Shown here piece by piece: positions 16,988 to 26,196 of a stretch of DNA of 64,000 nt. Made by a program: the position numbers and the translations under genes. The stretch lies in contig NZ_JAHOOZ010000001.1 in assembly GCF_019075875.1 (NCBI RefSeq), positions 744,001-808,000 on the forward strand. The letters are read 5' to 3'. The DNA comes from Novosphingobium sp. G106 (GTDB lineage: Bacteria > Pseudomonadota > Alphaproteobacteria > Sphingomonadales > Sphingomonadaceae). The notes below the pieces were generated by a model. That model ran no database searches and was not told where the DNA came from. It saw only the letters and a program-made list of their open reading frames with translations. Position 1 is the stretch's first letter, and the number at the start of each line of letters is the position of its first letter.

Positions 16988-18016
16988 TCACGAAAACGAA
17001 ATGCAGACTTTTTGGGCTTCGTTCGGATTCGCGGCGAGCCTGATCGCGTCCTCTATCCGGTCGACCGGGAACTCGTGAGTTACCAGCGACGCGAGGTCGT
17101 ATTTGCCGGAGCGCATCATCGCGAGGATCTCGGGCAGCAGGTCCTCGGTCGCACCGCTACCGCAGCCGTGGATGTGCCAGTTGTTGAACGCGACCTCGGT
17201 GAAGTTCAGCGTAGCCGGCGCCTTGTGCACGCCGACGATCGAAATCTCGGCCTGCGGCGGTGCCAGCATGGCGAAATTGTCGATGATCGAAGGGATGCCG
17301 ACGCAATCGACGAAGAGCCGGGCGCCGCACTTCTCGGCCGGATAGCCGCGCTGCTTGCCAAAGACGGCGAAGGCCTTTTTCTTCAGATCTTCCTGGCTGG
17401 GATTGCAGGTCTCGAATCCCAGGCGGCGGGCGTTGTCGAGGCGGTATTCGGAATAGTCGACGACCATCACTTTCTCGCAGCCGTACCAGTCGAGCATGAC
17501 CGCGCTGGTGATGCCGATGATGCCCGCGCCGAATACGACCGCGCCGTCGCCCTGCCGCGGCGTCAGCCCTTTCACGCCGCGCGTGCTGATCACGAAGGGC
17601 TCGAATAGCACGGCGGCGCGCAAGGGCAGGTCATTGTCGATCGGCAGCAGGCTGTAGCCGACCTCGCATTGCGGAATCCGCAGATAGTTGGAGAAGCCGC
17701 CGGTCGCCGACACGCGCCGCGGATCGCGGAAGGCCTTGTCCTGGTTGACGAAGACCCGGTCGCCGACCTTGAGGCCGGTCACATTCCTGCCGAGTTCGAC
17801 CACTTCGCTGATCGCCTCGTGGCCGAATTCCTCGTCGATCCAGATGCGACTTTCTGGACCGTGCTTGGTGAAGGCGAAGATATCCGAACCGCAGATACCG
17901 GTCAGAACATTGCGAACGATCGCCTCGTCCTCGCCGCATTCGGGATAGGGCAGATCGACCACATCGACGTTGCCGACGCCGCGGAACAGTGCGGCCTTGT
18001 AGGTTTCCGGCTTCAT
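16988..18016 (-). CDS. zinc-type medium-chain alcohol dehydrogenase
   Basis: A 342-residue MDR dehydrogenase. The catalytic zinc region is seen in TGICGSDIF (Cys about residue 37) and FGHEAISEV (GHE about residues 64-66), and the NAD-binding loop in VVFGAGIIGI. The usual four-cysteine structural zinc lobe is absent: the region after the GHE contains NQDKAFRDPRR instead. Start ATG at 18016; the longer start at 18064 would read through the promoter region. It is divergent from the IclR regulator and probably controlled by it. It likely oxidises an alcohol intermediate of the neighbouring Rieske pathway. Confidence 0.85.
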   Translation of the reverse strand: MKPETYKAALFRGVGNVDVVDLPYPECGEDEAIVRNVLTGICGSDIFAFTKHGPESRIWIDEEFGHEAISEVVELGRNVTGLKVGDRVFVNQDKAFRDPRRVSATGGFSNYLRIPQCEVGYSLLPIDNDLPLRAAVLFEPFVISTRGVKGLTPRQGDGAVVFGAGIIGITSAVMLDWYGCEKVMVVDYSEYRLDNARRLGFETCNPSQEDLKKKAFAVFGKQRGYPAEKCGARLFVDCVGIPSIIDNFAMLAPPQAEISIVGVHKAPATLNFTEVAFNNWHIHGCGSGATEDLLPEILAMMRSGKYDLASLVTHEFPVDRIEDAIRLAANPNEAQKVCISFS

Positions 18017-18046
18017 GGACGAACTCTCCCGGTCAGAAAACAACTT

Positions 18047-18089
18047 TTCCAAATATGGAAGCAATGATTTGATAGATGGAAACCTTTGG
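18047..18089. promoter_or_regulatory. candidate IclR-type operator between divergent genes
   Basis: TTCCA-AATA-TGGAA at 18047-18060 is a perfect 5+5 inverted repeat, and a second imperfect site TGGAAACCTTTGG lies at 18077-18089. IclR-family operators are commonly of the TGGAAA...TTTCCA kind, and an IclR regulator is encoded just downstream. The 121-base gap between the ADH and IclR starts makes this the natural control point for both. Confidence 0.5.
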
Positions 18090-18137
18090 GCTACGCCTCG
18101 TTCTTGTCAATGCGATTCGGCGAGTGGTTTTCTGAAA

Positions 18138-19055
18138 GTGGCGACTGCAATCGACAGTTTTGGCTCCACCGGGGCGGGCTCGAACGGAAGAGTGGTGGAA
18201 GTGATCAACTTCCTGGCCGCGCACCCGACCGAGTCTTTCACACTGTCGGAGCTGGCCGGCCATCTCGGTCTCAGCAACGGTTCGGCGCATCGCGTGCTGA
18301 CGATGCTGACCGACGCAAGGTTCCTGACGCGTCACGTCAAGCACAAGACCTATTCGCTGGGCATGGCTCTGGTCGCCGTTGGTCAGGCCGCGTTGGAAAA
18401 GCACCGCGGCCTCGATGTCGCCCGTCGCGAGATGGCACGGCTGACCAGCGAAATCAGGGGGCAGTGCATAGCCAGTACTTTCGTCGACGACGAATTGCTG
18501 CTGCTTGCCAAGGAAGGCCTGCCGCAGACGCACGACGTACTGATGCGCGTCGGTGAGCGCCGGCCTTTCGTCCCGCCTGTCGGCCTGGGCAAGATCGCCT
18601 GGAGCGACGAGCAGGAAATGGAGAGCTATTTCGCCAAGACGCCTGCCGGGATGGCCGTTGCGGTGAAGACCCGTATGCGGGAGTCTCTCGAGCTCATCCG
18701 ACAGCGCGGCTATGCCATGGCGTCGATCGGCGATGTTCTGCGGAACTTCAGCCAGGCCGCGATCCTGCCGGTCGGGCAGCGCCGCGATACGGCCTACTGG
18801 AGCAGAGTCAACGACCTGCTCGCCCGGCTCACGCCGAACGAAGTCCAGCTGATCGACGCAAAAGAGGCGGCCCAGACCGGCCTGGGACATATGTCGGCGC
18901 AGGTTTTCGCGCCCAACGGTGCAGTGGTTTTCGAGCTGACGCTGAGCGGAATACCCGCGGGCATGAGCCCTTCCGAGATCGAACAATATGCGGACCGCTT
19001 GCGCGCGGCAGCCGCGATCGTGACGGCCGAAACGCATGGGCGGGCGCCGCGATGA
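18138..19055 (+). CDS. IclR-family transcriptional regulator
   Basis: A 305-residue IclR-type regulator. The winged helix-turn-helix is at about residues 15-75 (VVEVINFLAAHPTESFTLSE, LAGHLGLSNGSAHRVLTML), and the effector-binding domain follows (GQCIASTFVDDELLLLA, PFVPPVGLGKIAWSD), shorter than usual signature cysteines. The GTG at 18138 is chosen because the family domain begins close after it; sequence further upstream overlaps the operator and is unlike the family. It lies between a divergent dehydrogenase and the Rieske gene cluster that starts 63 bases downstream, so it is the probable regulator of that cluster. Confidence 0.85.
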   Translation: MATAIDSFGSTGAGSNGRVVEVINFLAAHPTESFTLSELAGHLGLSNGSAHRVLTMLTDARFLTRHVKHKTYSLGMALVAVGQAALEKHRGLDVARREMARLTSEIRGQCIASTFVDDELLLLAKEGLPQTHDVLMRVGERRPFVPPVGLGKIAWSDEQEMESYFAKTPAGMAVAVKTRMRESLELIRQRGYAMASIGDVLRNFSQAAILPVGQRRDTAYWSRVNDLLARLTPNEVQLIDAKEAAQTGLGHMSAQVFAPNGAVVFELTLSGIPAGMSPSEIEQYADRLRAAAAIVTAETHGRAPR

Positions 19056-19118
19056 TACATCCGCCCATGCGAAGCCGGGAAAATTCCTGACAACCGGACC
19101 GAGAGAGGATCATTGGCC

Positions 19119-20762
19119 ATGAGAAGAGAGCCCCATCCACTTACCGGCACGATGTACGAAGACATCGGCGACGGGAAGATCAAGGTCCAGAAGGAGGGCA
19201 GCAATGCCTACGGCATCTTCACCTGGAAGGGTGAATGGCTGGAAGGCGAGGTCACCCAGGCCGATCCGCACATGCTGCTGTACATCGGCGGTCCCGACCT
19301 GCCGCGCGATCATGAGGTGATCTGGATGAGCGCGCCCTCGAAGACCTTCGACGGCTCCATCCCGATCGAGCATTTCCCCGGCAGCCACATGGACGAGATG
19401 CAGCGCATCGTCGCCAACTATCGGCCCGACACCGGCATGGAAACCGACGAAGGCTGGCGCTCGAACGGCAACCACGATCCCGAGTTCTTCCTCGACAACG
19501 ACCGCGTGCCCGAGCGTGTGCCTGAGGCCTATCGCCTGCGCGGCTTGATCCCCGGCGGCCCCAAGCGGATCTCGACCGACCGCTACTGGAAGCAGGAATA
19601 CCACGACCTCGAGGTCGAGAAGATCTGGAAGAAGACCTGGCAGATGGTCTGCCGCGAGGACGAGATTCCCAATGTCGGCGACTATTACGTCTACGATATC
19701 GCGCATTTGTCCTACCTCGTCGTGCGCACCGAGGACGGGGTAAAGGCCCACCAGAACATCTGTCTCCACCGCGGCCGCCTGCTCAAGGACTGTTCGGGCA
19801 AGGGCGAGAAGGAGTTCCGCTGTCCGTTCCACGGCTGGGCCTGGAAGCTCGACGGCAGCCTCAAGGAGATCACCACCGAGTGGGATTTCCCCGGCGTGCG
19901 CGAAGAGGCGAGCCAGCTGCCCGCGGCCAAGTGTCAGACCTGGCAGGGCTTCGTCTTCATCAATCCCGATCCCGAGGCCGGGCCGCTCGAGGACTTCCTC
20001 GGCCCAGTGATGATGGAGCACTATACGCGCTACGGCTTCGAGCACCGCTACATCCAGGCCAATGTCTCGAAGCTGATCCGCGCTAACTGGAAAGTGGTGA
20101 TGGAGGCTTTCATGGAGGCCTATCACGTCATCGCCACGCACCCGCACCAGATGCTGACCAGCGGCGACCTGTCGAACACGCATTACGACGTCTTCGGCAA
20201 CTGGGGCCGTTCGGGGCAGTACCCCTCGATGGGCAGCCCGCAGCGCGGCATGTTCCTCAACCTCGACGAGGCGCTGGTCCAATATCGCGCCATGGCCGAC
20301 GGCCAGCGGGGCCTGATCGGGGCACTCACCGGCGAGGACCTGTCCGCCTGGTCGGATGCCGAGCTCAATGCCAACGGCTTCAACGACCTGTTCCCCAACC
20401 TCCACCCCTGGGGCGGCTGGATGCGCATCTGCTTCCGCTTTCGGCCGAACGGCGACAATCCCGAAGAGAGCATCATGGACATCTGGCTGCTCGCGCCCTG
20501 GCCGAAGGACAAGCCGCGCCCGGCACCCGCCAAGCCCCGCAAGCTGGGCTTCGATGATGCCTGGACCGCAGCACCCGAACTGCTCTCGCTGAGCAAGATC
20601 ACCGATCAGGACGTGCTCAACGTCCCCTCGGTGCAGCGCGGGCTCAAGGCCAAGAACCCGCCGCACGTCTGGTATTCTAACTACCAGGAAATGAAGATCC
20701 GCAACTTCCACAACAACTACGAGAAGGCGCTGGGGCTGGCGGACGAAACGCCGACCAGCTGA
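19119..20762 (+). CDS. Rieske non-heme iron oxygenase, large subunit, with N-terminal extension
   Basis: A 547-residue ring-hydroxylating oxygenase. The [2Fe-2S] Rieske motif is C215-x-H217 (CLHRGR) with C235-x2-H238 (CPFHGW), and the catalytic iron site is H336-x4-H341 (YHVIATHP). About 110 residues precede the usual start of the oxygenase domain (YRLRGLIPGG); they include YIGGPDLPRDHEVIWMS and are longer than in the ordinary alpha subunit. ATG 19119 has GAGAGAGGA upstream. No beta subunit, ferredoxin or reductase gene is in the cluster, so electron transfer must come from elsewhere. First gene of an operon to 25922. Substrate unknown. Confidence 0.9.
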   Translation: MRREPHPLTGTMYEDIGDGKIKVQKEGSNAYGIFTWKGEWLEGEVTQADPHMLLYIGGPDLPRDHEVIWMSAPSKTFDGSIPIEHFPGSHMDEMQRIVANYRPDTGMETDEGWRSNGNHDPEFFLDNDRVPERVPEAYRLRGLIPGGPKRISTDRYWKQEYHDLEVEKIWKKTWQMVCREDEIPNVGDYYVYDIAHLSYLVVRTEDGVKAHQNICLHRGRLLKDCSGKGEKEFRCPFHGWAWKLDGSLKEITTEWDFPGVREEASQLPAAKCQTWQGFVFINPDPEAGPLEDFLGPVMMEHYTRYGFEHRYIQANVSKLIRANWKVVMEAFMEAYHVIATHPHQMLTSGDLSNTHYDVFGNWGRSGQYPSMGSPQRGMFLNLDEALVQYRAMADGQRGLIGALTGEDLSAWSDAELNANGFNDLFPNLHPWGGWMRICFRFRPNGDNPEESIMDIWLLAPWPKDKPRPAPAKPRKLGFDDAWTAAPELLSLSKITDQDVLNVPSVQRGLKAKNPPHVWYSNYQEMKIRNFHNNYEKALGLADETPTS

Positions 20763-20790
20763 CGAAAACGACAACGGGAGAGGATCGCAA

Positions 20791-21534
20791 ATGGCGGGCA
20801 AAGTCGGCTTCATCACCGGTGCGGCGCGCGGGCTGGGCCGGGAAATCGCCCTTGCGCTCGGGCAGGACGGGCATCGGCTCTATCTGGTCGACATCCTGGC
20901 CGACCGGTTGGAGGCGACCGCGGCCGAACTGCGTGAAGCGGGCCATGAGGTTATCGCGCAGGTCGTCGACGTTTCAGTCCACCAGCAATGCGTCGACGCC
21001 GTCGCCGATTGCGTCGCCCGTTTCGGCGAGTTGGCGGTGCTAGTAAATTGCGCCGCGATCATGCGCATGGAGCCGTTCACCGATACGCCCGTGGAGACCT
21101 GGAACCGGATCCTCGCGGTCAACCTGTCGGGGCCGTTCTTCCTGATGCAAGCAGCGCTGCCGCATATAATCTCGGCACGCGGCAACATCGTGAACGTGGC
21201 CTCGTCGAACGGGCTGATGGGGACGGCCTATACCGGCCCCTATAGCTCCACCAAGGCGGCGTTGATCAGCCTCACCAAGACGCTGGCGATCGAATATGCC
21301 GAAGAGCCGATCCGGGTGAACGCCGTCTGTCCCGGTCCGATGGCGACCGAGATCGCCGACGGCGTGCGCCCGCCGCCGACGATCAAGCACGACAAGATCG
21401 TCCGCTATTCGGGCCTGCGCGGGCTGGGCGACGCAGGCGATGTCGCCAAGGTCGTCGCCTTCCTTGCCTCCGACGCGGCGGTGGGCGTTCACGGCGCGAT
21501 CTGGACCGCCGATCTCGGCACGTCGGCCGGTTAG
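20791..21534 (+). CDS. short-chain dehydrogenase/reductase
   Basis: A 247-residue SDR. The cofactor loop TGAARGLG begins at residue 9, NCAAIM marks the adenine strand, and the catalytic Tyr/Lys lie in YSSTKAAL with Ser in VNVASSNG. The missing Gly in NAG (NCA) is minor. It is 28 bases after the Rieske gene, with GGGAGAGGATC before the start. It probably dehydrogenates the diol or alcohol produced by the oxygenase, as cis-diol dehydrogenases do; that step is inference. Confidence 0.88.
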   Translation: MAGKVGFITGAARGLGREIALALGQDGHRLYLVDILADRLEATAAELREAGHEVIAQVVDVSVHQQCVDAVADCVARFGELAVLVNCAAIMRMEPFTDTPVETWNRILAVNLSGPFFLMQAALPHIISARGNIVNVASSNGLMGTAYTGPYSSTKAALISLTKTLAIEYAEEPIRVNAVCPGPMATEIADGVRPPPTIKHDKIVRYSGLRGLGDAGDVAKVVAFLASDAAVGVHGAIWTADLGTSAG

Positions 21535-21555
21535 AGTTCGAGGGAGAGACAAGAG

Positions 21556-23010
21556 ATGACGCAGGACGTCGACTATGACCTGATCGTGATCGGCGCCGGC
21601 GGTGCCGGCATGTCGGGCGCGATCTGGGCGGCCGAGGCCGGTTGCAAGGTCATCATCCTCGAGAGCGAGGATCGCATCGGCGGTTCGACCGCGCTGTCGG
21701 ACGGGGTGTTCAACGCTGCCGACACCAGCCTGCAGCGCAAGCTCGGCCTGACCGACTCGATCGACGACTATTACGATTACTACATGACGCTCAACGCCTG
21801 GCGGCAGCCGGCAGCGCTGATCCGGCGCTTTTGCGAGGAAGCGACGCCGACGCTCGAATGGCTGTTGTCGATCGGCGTGACCTATCCCGAGCGGATCGCC
21901 CACAAGCCCAAGCAGCCGGTGTTTCCGGGATCGGTCGAGGGTGGCGGGCTCTATTCGGCGGGCGTCGAATGGCCGCCGCGCGGGCATTGCCCGGTCGAGG
22001 GTGGCAGCGTCTACATCAACGCCATGGAGAACCGCCGCGCGGTGCTCGGTGTCGAGCTCGTGCTCAATACCCGCGTGCGCCAGCTCATCGTCGAGGACGG
22101 CGCGGTGAAGGGCGTCGAGGTCGACGGCCAGACGCTGCGCAGCCATGCCGTGCTGATCGCCTGTGGCGGCATCGCCAATGCCGATCACGAGATGGTCAGG
22201 GCCTGGTTTCCCGACGCCTACGACACATTGCCCGAGGGCTATCATCCGCGCGCCGGCTCGGCCGTGGGCAGCCGCGGCGATGGCGTGCGGCTGGGCGAGC
22301 AGGCCGGCGCCCACATCATCGGCAAGAACTGCGGCCTCGCGGTTTCCGGCCCGTTCCTGCCCAACGCGCCGCAGGGCTTCCACGGCTACCAGCCGACCTC
22401 GGTGGTCTATGTCAACGGCCGCGGCCAGCGCTTCGCGCCCGAAACCGCGCCCTATGCGGTGATGCCCGGCCTGATCAAGGAGCAGGGCTTCAAGGTCTGG
22501 GGCGTGTTCGACGAAGGCGCGCGGCTGCGCTCCGATCCTTCGCGCAGCGGCTTCGCGCGCGGCTGGGACCCCGATTTCGTGCTGCAGTCCGTAGCAAACG
22601 GCGACATCATCGTTGCCGACACGCTCGAAGCTCTTGCTGGCAAATGCGCGATGCGCCCCGGCGCGCTGCGCGTGACGGTCGACCAGTTCAACGAGGATAT
22701 CGGCGCGGGCAAGGACCGCTGGTTCCTGCGCTCGATGGAAGACATCCATCCGATCTTGGAAGGCCCTTTCTACGCTTTCCGCCACGTCAACGGCGGCTTC
22801 ACCCTGACCGGCGTCGGCCCGCGCATCGATCCCGATGCCCATGCGCTCGACGAGGACGGCCGGATTATCCCGGGCCTGTTCGCCGCGGGCGAATCGGGCG
22901 CCGGCGTTCTGGGCGAACGCTATGTCGGCGGCGGCAATTCGGTCGCCAACGCAATCACCATGGGTCGCGTTGCGGGTATGACGATTGGGCGGGAAGTGAA
23001 GGGGCTCTAG
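21556..23010 (+). CDS. FAD-dependent oxidoreductase, 3-ketosteroid-dehydrogenase/fumarate-reductase type
   Basis: A 484-residue flavoprotein. The dinucleotide loop is GAGGAG at residues 13-18, followed by ILESEDRIGGST, and the C-terminal FAD block is GLFAAGESGAG with GGGNSVANAITMG. This architecture is shared by succinate/fumarate dehydrogenase flavoproteins and 3-ketosteroid delta-1-dehydrogenases. It sits 21 bases after the SDR in the catabolic operon, so it probably introduces a double bond into the ring or side chain of an intermediate. The substrate cannot be read from sequence. Confidence 0.85.
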   Translation: MTQDVDYDLIVIGAGGAGMSGAIWAAEAGCKVIILESEDRIGGSTALSDGVFNAADTSLQRKLGLTDSIDDYYDYYMTLNAWRQPAALIRRFCEEATPTLEWLLSIGVTYPERIAHKPKQPVFPGSVEGGGLYSAGVEWPPRGHCPVEGGSVYINAMENRRAVLGVELVLNTRVRQLIVEDGAVKGVEVDGQTLRSHAVLIACGGIANADHEMVRAWFPDAYDTLPEGYHPRAGSAVGSRGDGVRLGEQAGAHIIGKNCGLAVSGPFLPNAPQGFHGYQPTSVVYVNGRGQRFAPETAPYAVMPGLIKEQGFKVWGVFDEGARLRSDPSRSGFARGWDPDFVLQSVANGDIIVADTLEALAGKCAMRPGALRVTVDQFNEDIGAGKDRWFLRSMEDIHPILEGPFYAFRHVNGGFTLTGVGPRIDPDAHALDEDGRIIPGLFAAGESGAGVLGERYVGGGNSVANAITMGRVAGMTIGREVKGL

Positions 23011-23011
23011 A

Positions 23012-24283
23012 ATGGCGCAGAAATTCTCGATCGACGATCTTACCGATCCCCAACTGAGCCCCGAGCAGCGCGCCTACATCGCCTCGGTCGAGGCTAACCC
23101 GCCGGTGCTGACCGAAGACGCGATCCTCTCCGCCGCGCGCGACGCCACCGGCCTCTCCGACTTCGGGCCCGACGACTTCCGCGAGCGGCTCAAGATACTG
23201 CTCGACGAGTGGAACGGCGACACCCGCGCCTATGCGCTGAAGCGGGCGTTTCTGCTCAACTACGGTATCCGCTATGCGAGCAATAGGCTGCTGATCCACG
23301 ACCTGCTGACGCGGCACCCCGAAATCCATGACGAGCCGATCGAGCGGCCGATCATGGTGGTCGGCATGCCGCGATCGGGCACCACCCATCTGCTCAACCT
23401 GCTCGGCGCGGATAGCCGTCTGCGCTCGACCCCGCTGTGGCAGACCTATGCTCCGGTGCCGAACCCGAAGGAGCCGGTCGGACCCGACGGCGTAGACCCG
23501 CGCTATGCCCGGGTTGCCGCGAGCTGGGAGGTGCAGCTCGCGTCCAACCCGCTTTCGGCCGCGATGCACGCAATGGAGCCCGACCATTTCCACGAGGACG
23601 TGGAGCTGATGGGGCCGAATTTCGCCGGCTACAATTTCGAATGGCTGGCCCGTGCCCCCAAGTTCCGCGACTATTACCTCTCGACAGACCAGACGCCGCA
23701 CTACGAGTACATGAAGACTGTACTCAAGATCTTCCAGTGGCAGGACGTCCAGGCCGGCGGAACGCGCAAGCGCTTTGTCACCAAATGCCCACAGCACCTC
23801 GAACAGCTGCCGGTGCTCAAGAAGGTTTTCCCCGACGCCACCGTGGCGATCACCTACCGCGATCCCGTGGAGGTTATCCAGTCGGCGATCACGATGATCG
23901 CCTATGGCGAGCGCATGAGCTACCCGACGATCGATACCCAGGGCCTGCTCGCCTACTGGACCGATCGCGTCGAGAAACTGCTGCGCGCCTGCGTGCGCGA
24001 CCGGCCCATCTGGCCCGAGGAGCAGAGCGTCGACGTGCCTTTCGACACGTTCATGAAGGATGACATGGCAGTGGTGCGAGAAGTGCGCCGCAAGGCCGGA
24101 TTACCGGAGACCGATCAGGCCAACCGCGATGTCGCTGCCTACATCGAAAGCCATCCGCGCGGCAAATACGGCCAGCTCGTCTACAACCTGGAGCGCGACT
24201 TCGGCGTCTCCCCCGACGAGCTGCGCAAGCGTTTCGACTTCTACTACGAAGCCTACCCCTTCCTGCGGCGGCCCGCGAAGTAG
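23012..24283 (+). CDS. sulfotransferase-family protein
   Basis: A 423-residue protein of the sulfotransferase family. The PAPS 5'-phosphate loop is GMPRSGTT at residues 118-125, with the distal 3'-phosphate motif probably around VAITYRDPVEVIQS. In sphingomonads such proteins accompany oxygenase clusters, where a sulfate-ester-forming role has not been shown. The gene starts one base after the flavoprotein stop, so translation is likely coupled. ATG at 23012 is retained; the sequence AAGGGGCTCTAGA provides a ribosome binding site. Confidence 0.8.
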   Translation: MAQKFSIDDLTDPQLSPEQRAYIASVEANPPVLTEDAILSAARDATGLSDFGPDDFRERLKILLDEWNGDTRAYALKRAFLLNYGIRYASNRLLIHDLLTRHPEIHDEPIERPIMVVGMPRSGTTHLLNLLGADSRLRSTPLWQTYAPVPNPKEPVGPDGVDPRYARVAASWEVQLASNPLSAAMHAMEPDHFHEDVELMGPNFAGYNFEWLARAPKFRDYYLSTDQTPHYEYMKTVLKIFQWQDVQAGGTRKRFVTKCPQHLEQLPVLKKVFPDATVAITYRDPVEVIQSAITMIAYGERMSYPTIDTQGLLAYWTDRVEKLLRACVRDRPIWPEEQSVDVPFDTFMKDDMAVVREVRRKAGLPETDQANRDVAAYIESHPRGKYGQLVYNLERDFGVSPDELRKRFDFYYEAYPFLRRPAK

Positions 24284-24304
24284 CTCTTCACAAGGAAGAT
24301 ACCG

Positions 24305-25486
24305 ATGATCGAAAAATCGTCCGTCGCTGGCTGGCAGGAACTCGTCGACAGCCTGCAGACTCTGCCCGATCGCATGCTGGCAAAACTGCCGGACGACATG
24401 GCGCGCGATCCCCAGGTCCAGCAGGAAGTGGCCCGGATCGCGCTCGAGGCCCTGGTCAGCTCGGGGCTGAGCGCGCTTGCCGGCGATGGCGATTCGCCGC
24501 AATTCGTGCCTTCGCTTGGCCAGTTGCTCAATATCGGCCAGCCCAATGCCGATACGATCTACCGCAGCGCGAAGCTGAGCCCCGGAGCCAGCTATCGCCT
24601 GCGCGGCAAGCGCGGCACGATCAACCACACGGTGGTCTCGCAGGTGCTTCCGAGGAACGCGCCGAATGCCAAGGATCGCCCGCATCTCCCGCTGTCGAGC
24701 CTGAAGGTCGATGCCGACGGACGCTTCGACGTCCTGATTACTGCGCAGCGCCCTGACGGGTACGACGGCGACTGGTGGCCACTCGATCCGGCGGCAACCG
24801 GCCTGGCCAGCCGGATGGTCAGCTCGGACTGGTCAAAGGAGGAGCCCTCGACGCTCGCGATCGAGCGGGTCGACAAGCCGGTCGGCCGGCCTCGCGCCAC
24901 AGCGGATGACCTCGAGAAGCGCCTGCGCGGCCTGGTGCCGCAGACCGAATTCCTGGCGCTGATGTTCCCAGATCATGTCGAACAGCTTCGGCAGGAGGGC
25001 TACGTCAACAGCCTCAAGGTGTTCGACGTCGGCTTCGGGGCCCTCGCCGGGCAGTTCTACTACGAAGGTGCATTCGACCTGGCCGACGACGAGGCGCTTA
25101 TCATCGAATCGCCGGTTCCGGCGCGTTGCCAGTACCGCTCGCTAATTCTGACCAACGACGTTTTCGAGACGATCGACTGGTACAACAACCATTCGAGCCT
25201 GAATGATGCCCAGGCGCTGCCCGACCCGGACGGTAAGCTGCGCATCGTGGTTTCCGCCCGGGACCCTGGCGTCCGGAATTGGCTCGACACCGCGGGCCAC
25301 CGCCGCGGCGTCGTCCAGGGCCGCTGGACCGAATGCGACAGCCAGCCGATGCCCGAGGTGCGCAAGGTGAAGCTGGCGGATGTCGCAGCCTCTTTGCCGG
25401 CCGATGTCGCGCGGGTCACAACGGAGCAGCGGCAGGAACTCATTCGTGAACGGCGCCGGGCCTATTTGGAGCGGCCGCAGTGGTGA
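24305..25486 (+). CDS. DUF1214-domain protein
   Basis: A 393-residue protein with the DUF1214 pattern: NIGQPNADTIYRSAKLSPG near residue 75, WWPLDPAATG near 165, and an acidic tail block with IDWYNNHSSLNDAQ. No transmembrane segments or signal peptide. Preceded by AAGGAAGATACCG and 21 bases after the sulfotransferase-like gene. DUF1214 proteins are recurrent members of steroid and aromatic gene clusters without known chemistry. Here it is part of the Rieske operon. Confidence 0.8.
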   Translation: MIEKSSVAGWQELVDSLQTLPDRMLAKLPDDMARDPQVQQEVARIALEALVSSGLSALAGDGDSPQFVPSLGQLLNIGQPNADTIYRSAKLSPGASYRLRGKRGTINHTVVSQVLPRNAPNAKDRPHLPLSSLKVDADGRFDVLITAQRPDGYDGDWWPLDPAATGLASRMVSSDWSKEEPSTLAIERVDKPVGRPRATADDLEKRLRGLVPQTEFLALMFPDHVEQLRQEGYVNSLKVFDVGFGALAGQFYYEGAFDLADDEALIIESPVPARCQYRSLILTNDVFETIDWYNNHSSLNDAQALPDPDGKLRIVVSARDPGVRNWLDTAGHRRGVVQGRWTECDSQPMPEVRKVKLADVAASLPADVARVTTEQRQELIRERRRAYLERPQW

Positions 25487-25520
25487 CGATCGTTAAGCGA
25501 GATCGGAAGAGGAGAATTCG

Positions 25521-25922
25521 GTGAGCGAAGCATTCGAGAAAGGCCTCAAACTGTTCGGCGAGGTCTATGGCGAGGAACAGGCAAACGGTTTGCGCGAGTA
25601 TGTCGGCGGCGATAGCGACGGCTTCGGCAAACTCCAGGCTCAATGGGCGATGGAATGGGCGTTCGGCACGATCTGGACCCGCGAGGACCAGCTATCCCGG
25701 AAAATGCGCAGTTGCGCTGTGCTTGGAATGGTGATCGGTCTCGGCACCTACGAAGAGATCAAATACCACACCAAGATGGGCACGGCGAATGGCCTGACCA
25801 AGGACGAGATACAGGAAATCTACTACTCGGCGATTCCCTATTGCGGTTTGCCCAAGTCCAATATTGCTAAGGCGGCCATCATTGCGGGCTATAAGGAGCT
25901 CGAACACGAAGCGGGGCGCTAG
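25521..25922 (+). CDS. carboxymuconolactone-decarboxylase-like protein
   Basis: A 133-residue protein of the CMD/AhpD-like family, starting with GTG at 25521 after AGGAGAATTCG. It has the helical core with WAFGTIWTREDQLSRKMRS and the GTYEEIKYHTKMGTANGLT segment. The CxxC of AhpD-type members is absent (AVLGM instead), so it resembles the decarboxylase branch (pcaC). Last gene of the 19119-25922 operon. It may process a ring-cleavage lactone, which is inference. Confidence 0.85.
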   Translation: MSEAFEKGLKLFGEVYGEEQANGLREYVGGDSDGFGKLQAQWAMEWAFGTIWTREDQLSRKMRSCAVLGMVIGLGTYEEIKYHTKMGTANGLTKDEIQEIYYSAIPYCGLPKSNIAKAAIIAGYKELEHEAGR

Positions 25923-26196
25923 GCGTGATATTTCAAGTCAGTCATTCGATGCTTGGGTAGGGCCAAATATTCGCCCCTTTCTAAAACGATTTTTCGATTG
26001 ATGGCATTAGCCTGACTTTGCAAATCACAATCTTCCGATCACGTTTGCGTCCGGTACCGCCGACATTTCGGCCATTCAAGCCGAGCTATGCGCGCCTTGA
26101 AACCGGGCATTCGTTCAGCGAAGCGGTAGCGTCCTGCCCCCACTCGCGCCGTCTCCTTAAGCACGCCAGCGTGGGAAGAAGCCGCGAACCCGGCAG

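Noticed and set aside
19110..20816. A 568-codon frame opposite the Rieske gene
   Set aside because: No start signals or recognisable domain; the plus strand has a full Rieske oxygenase.
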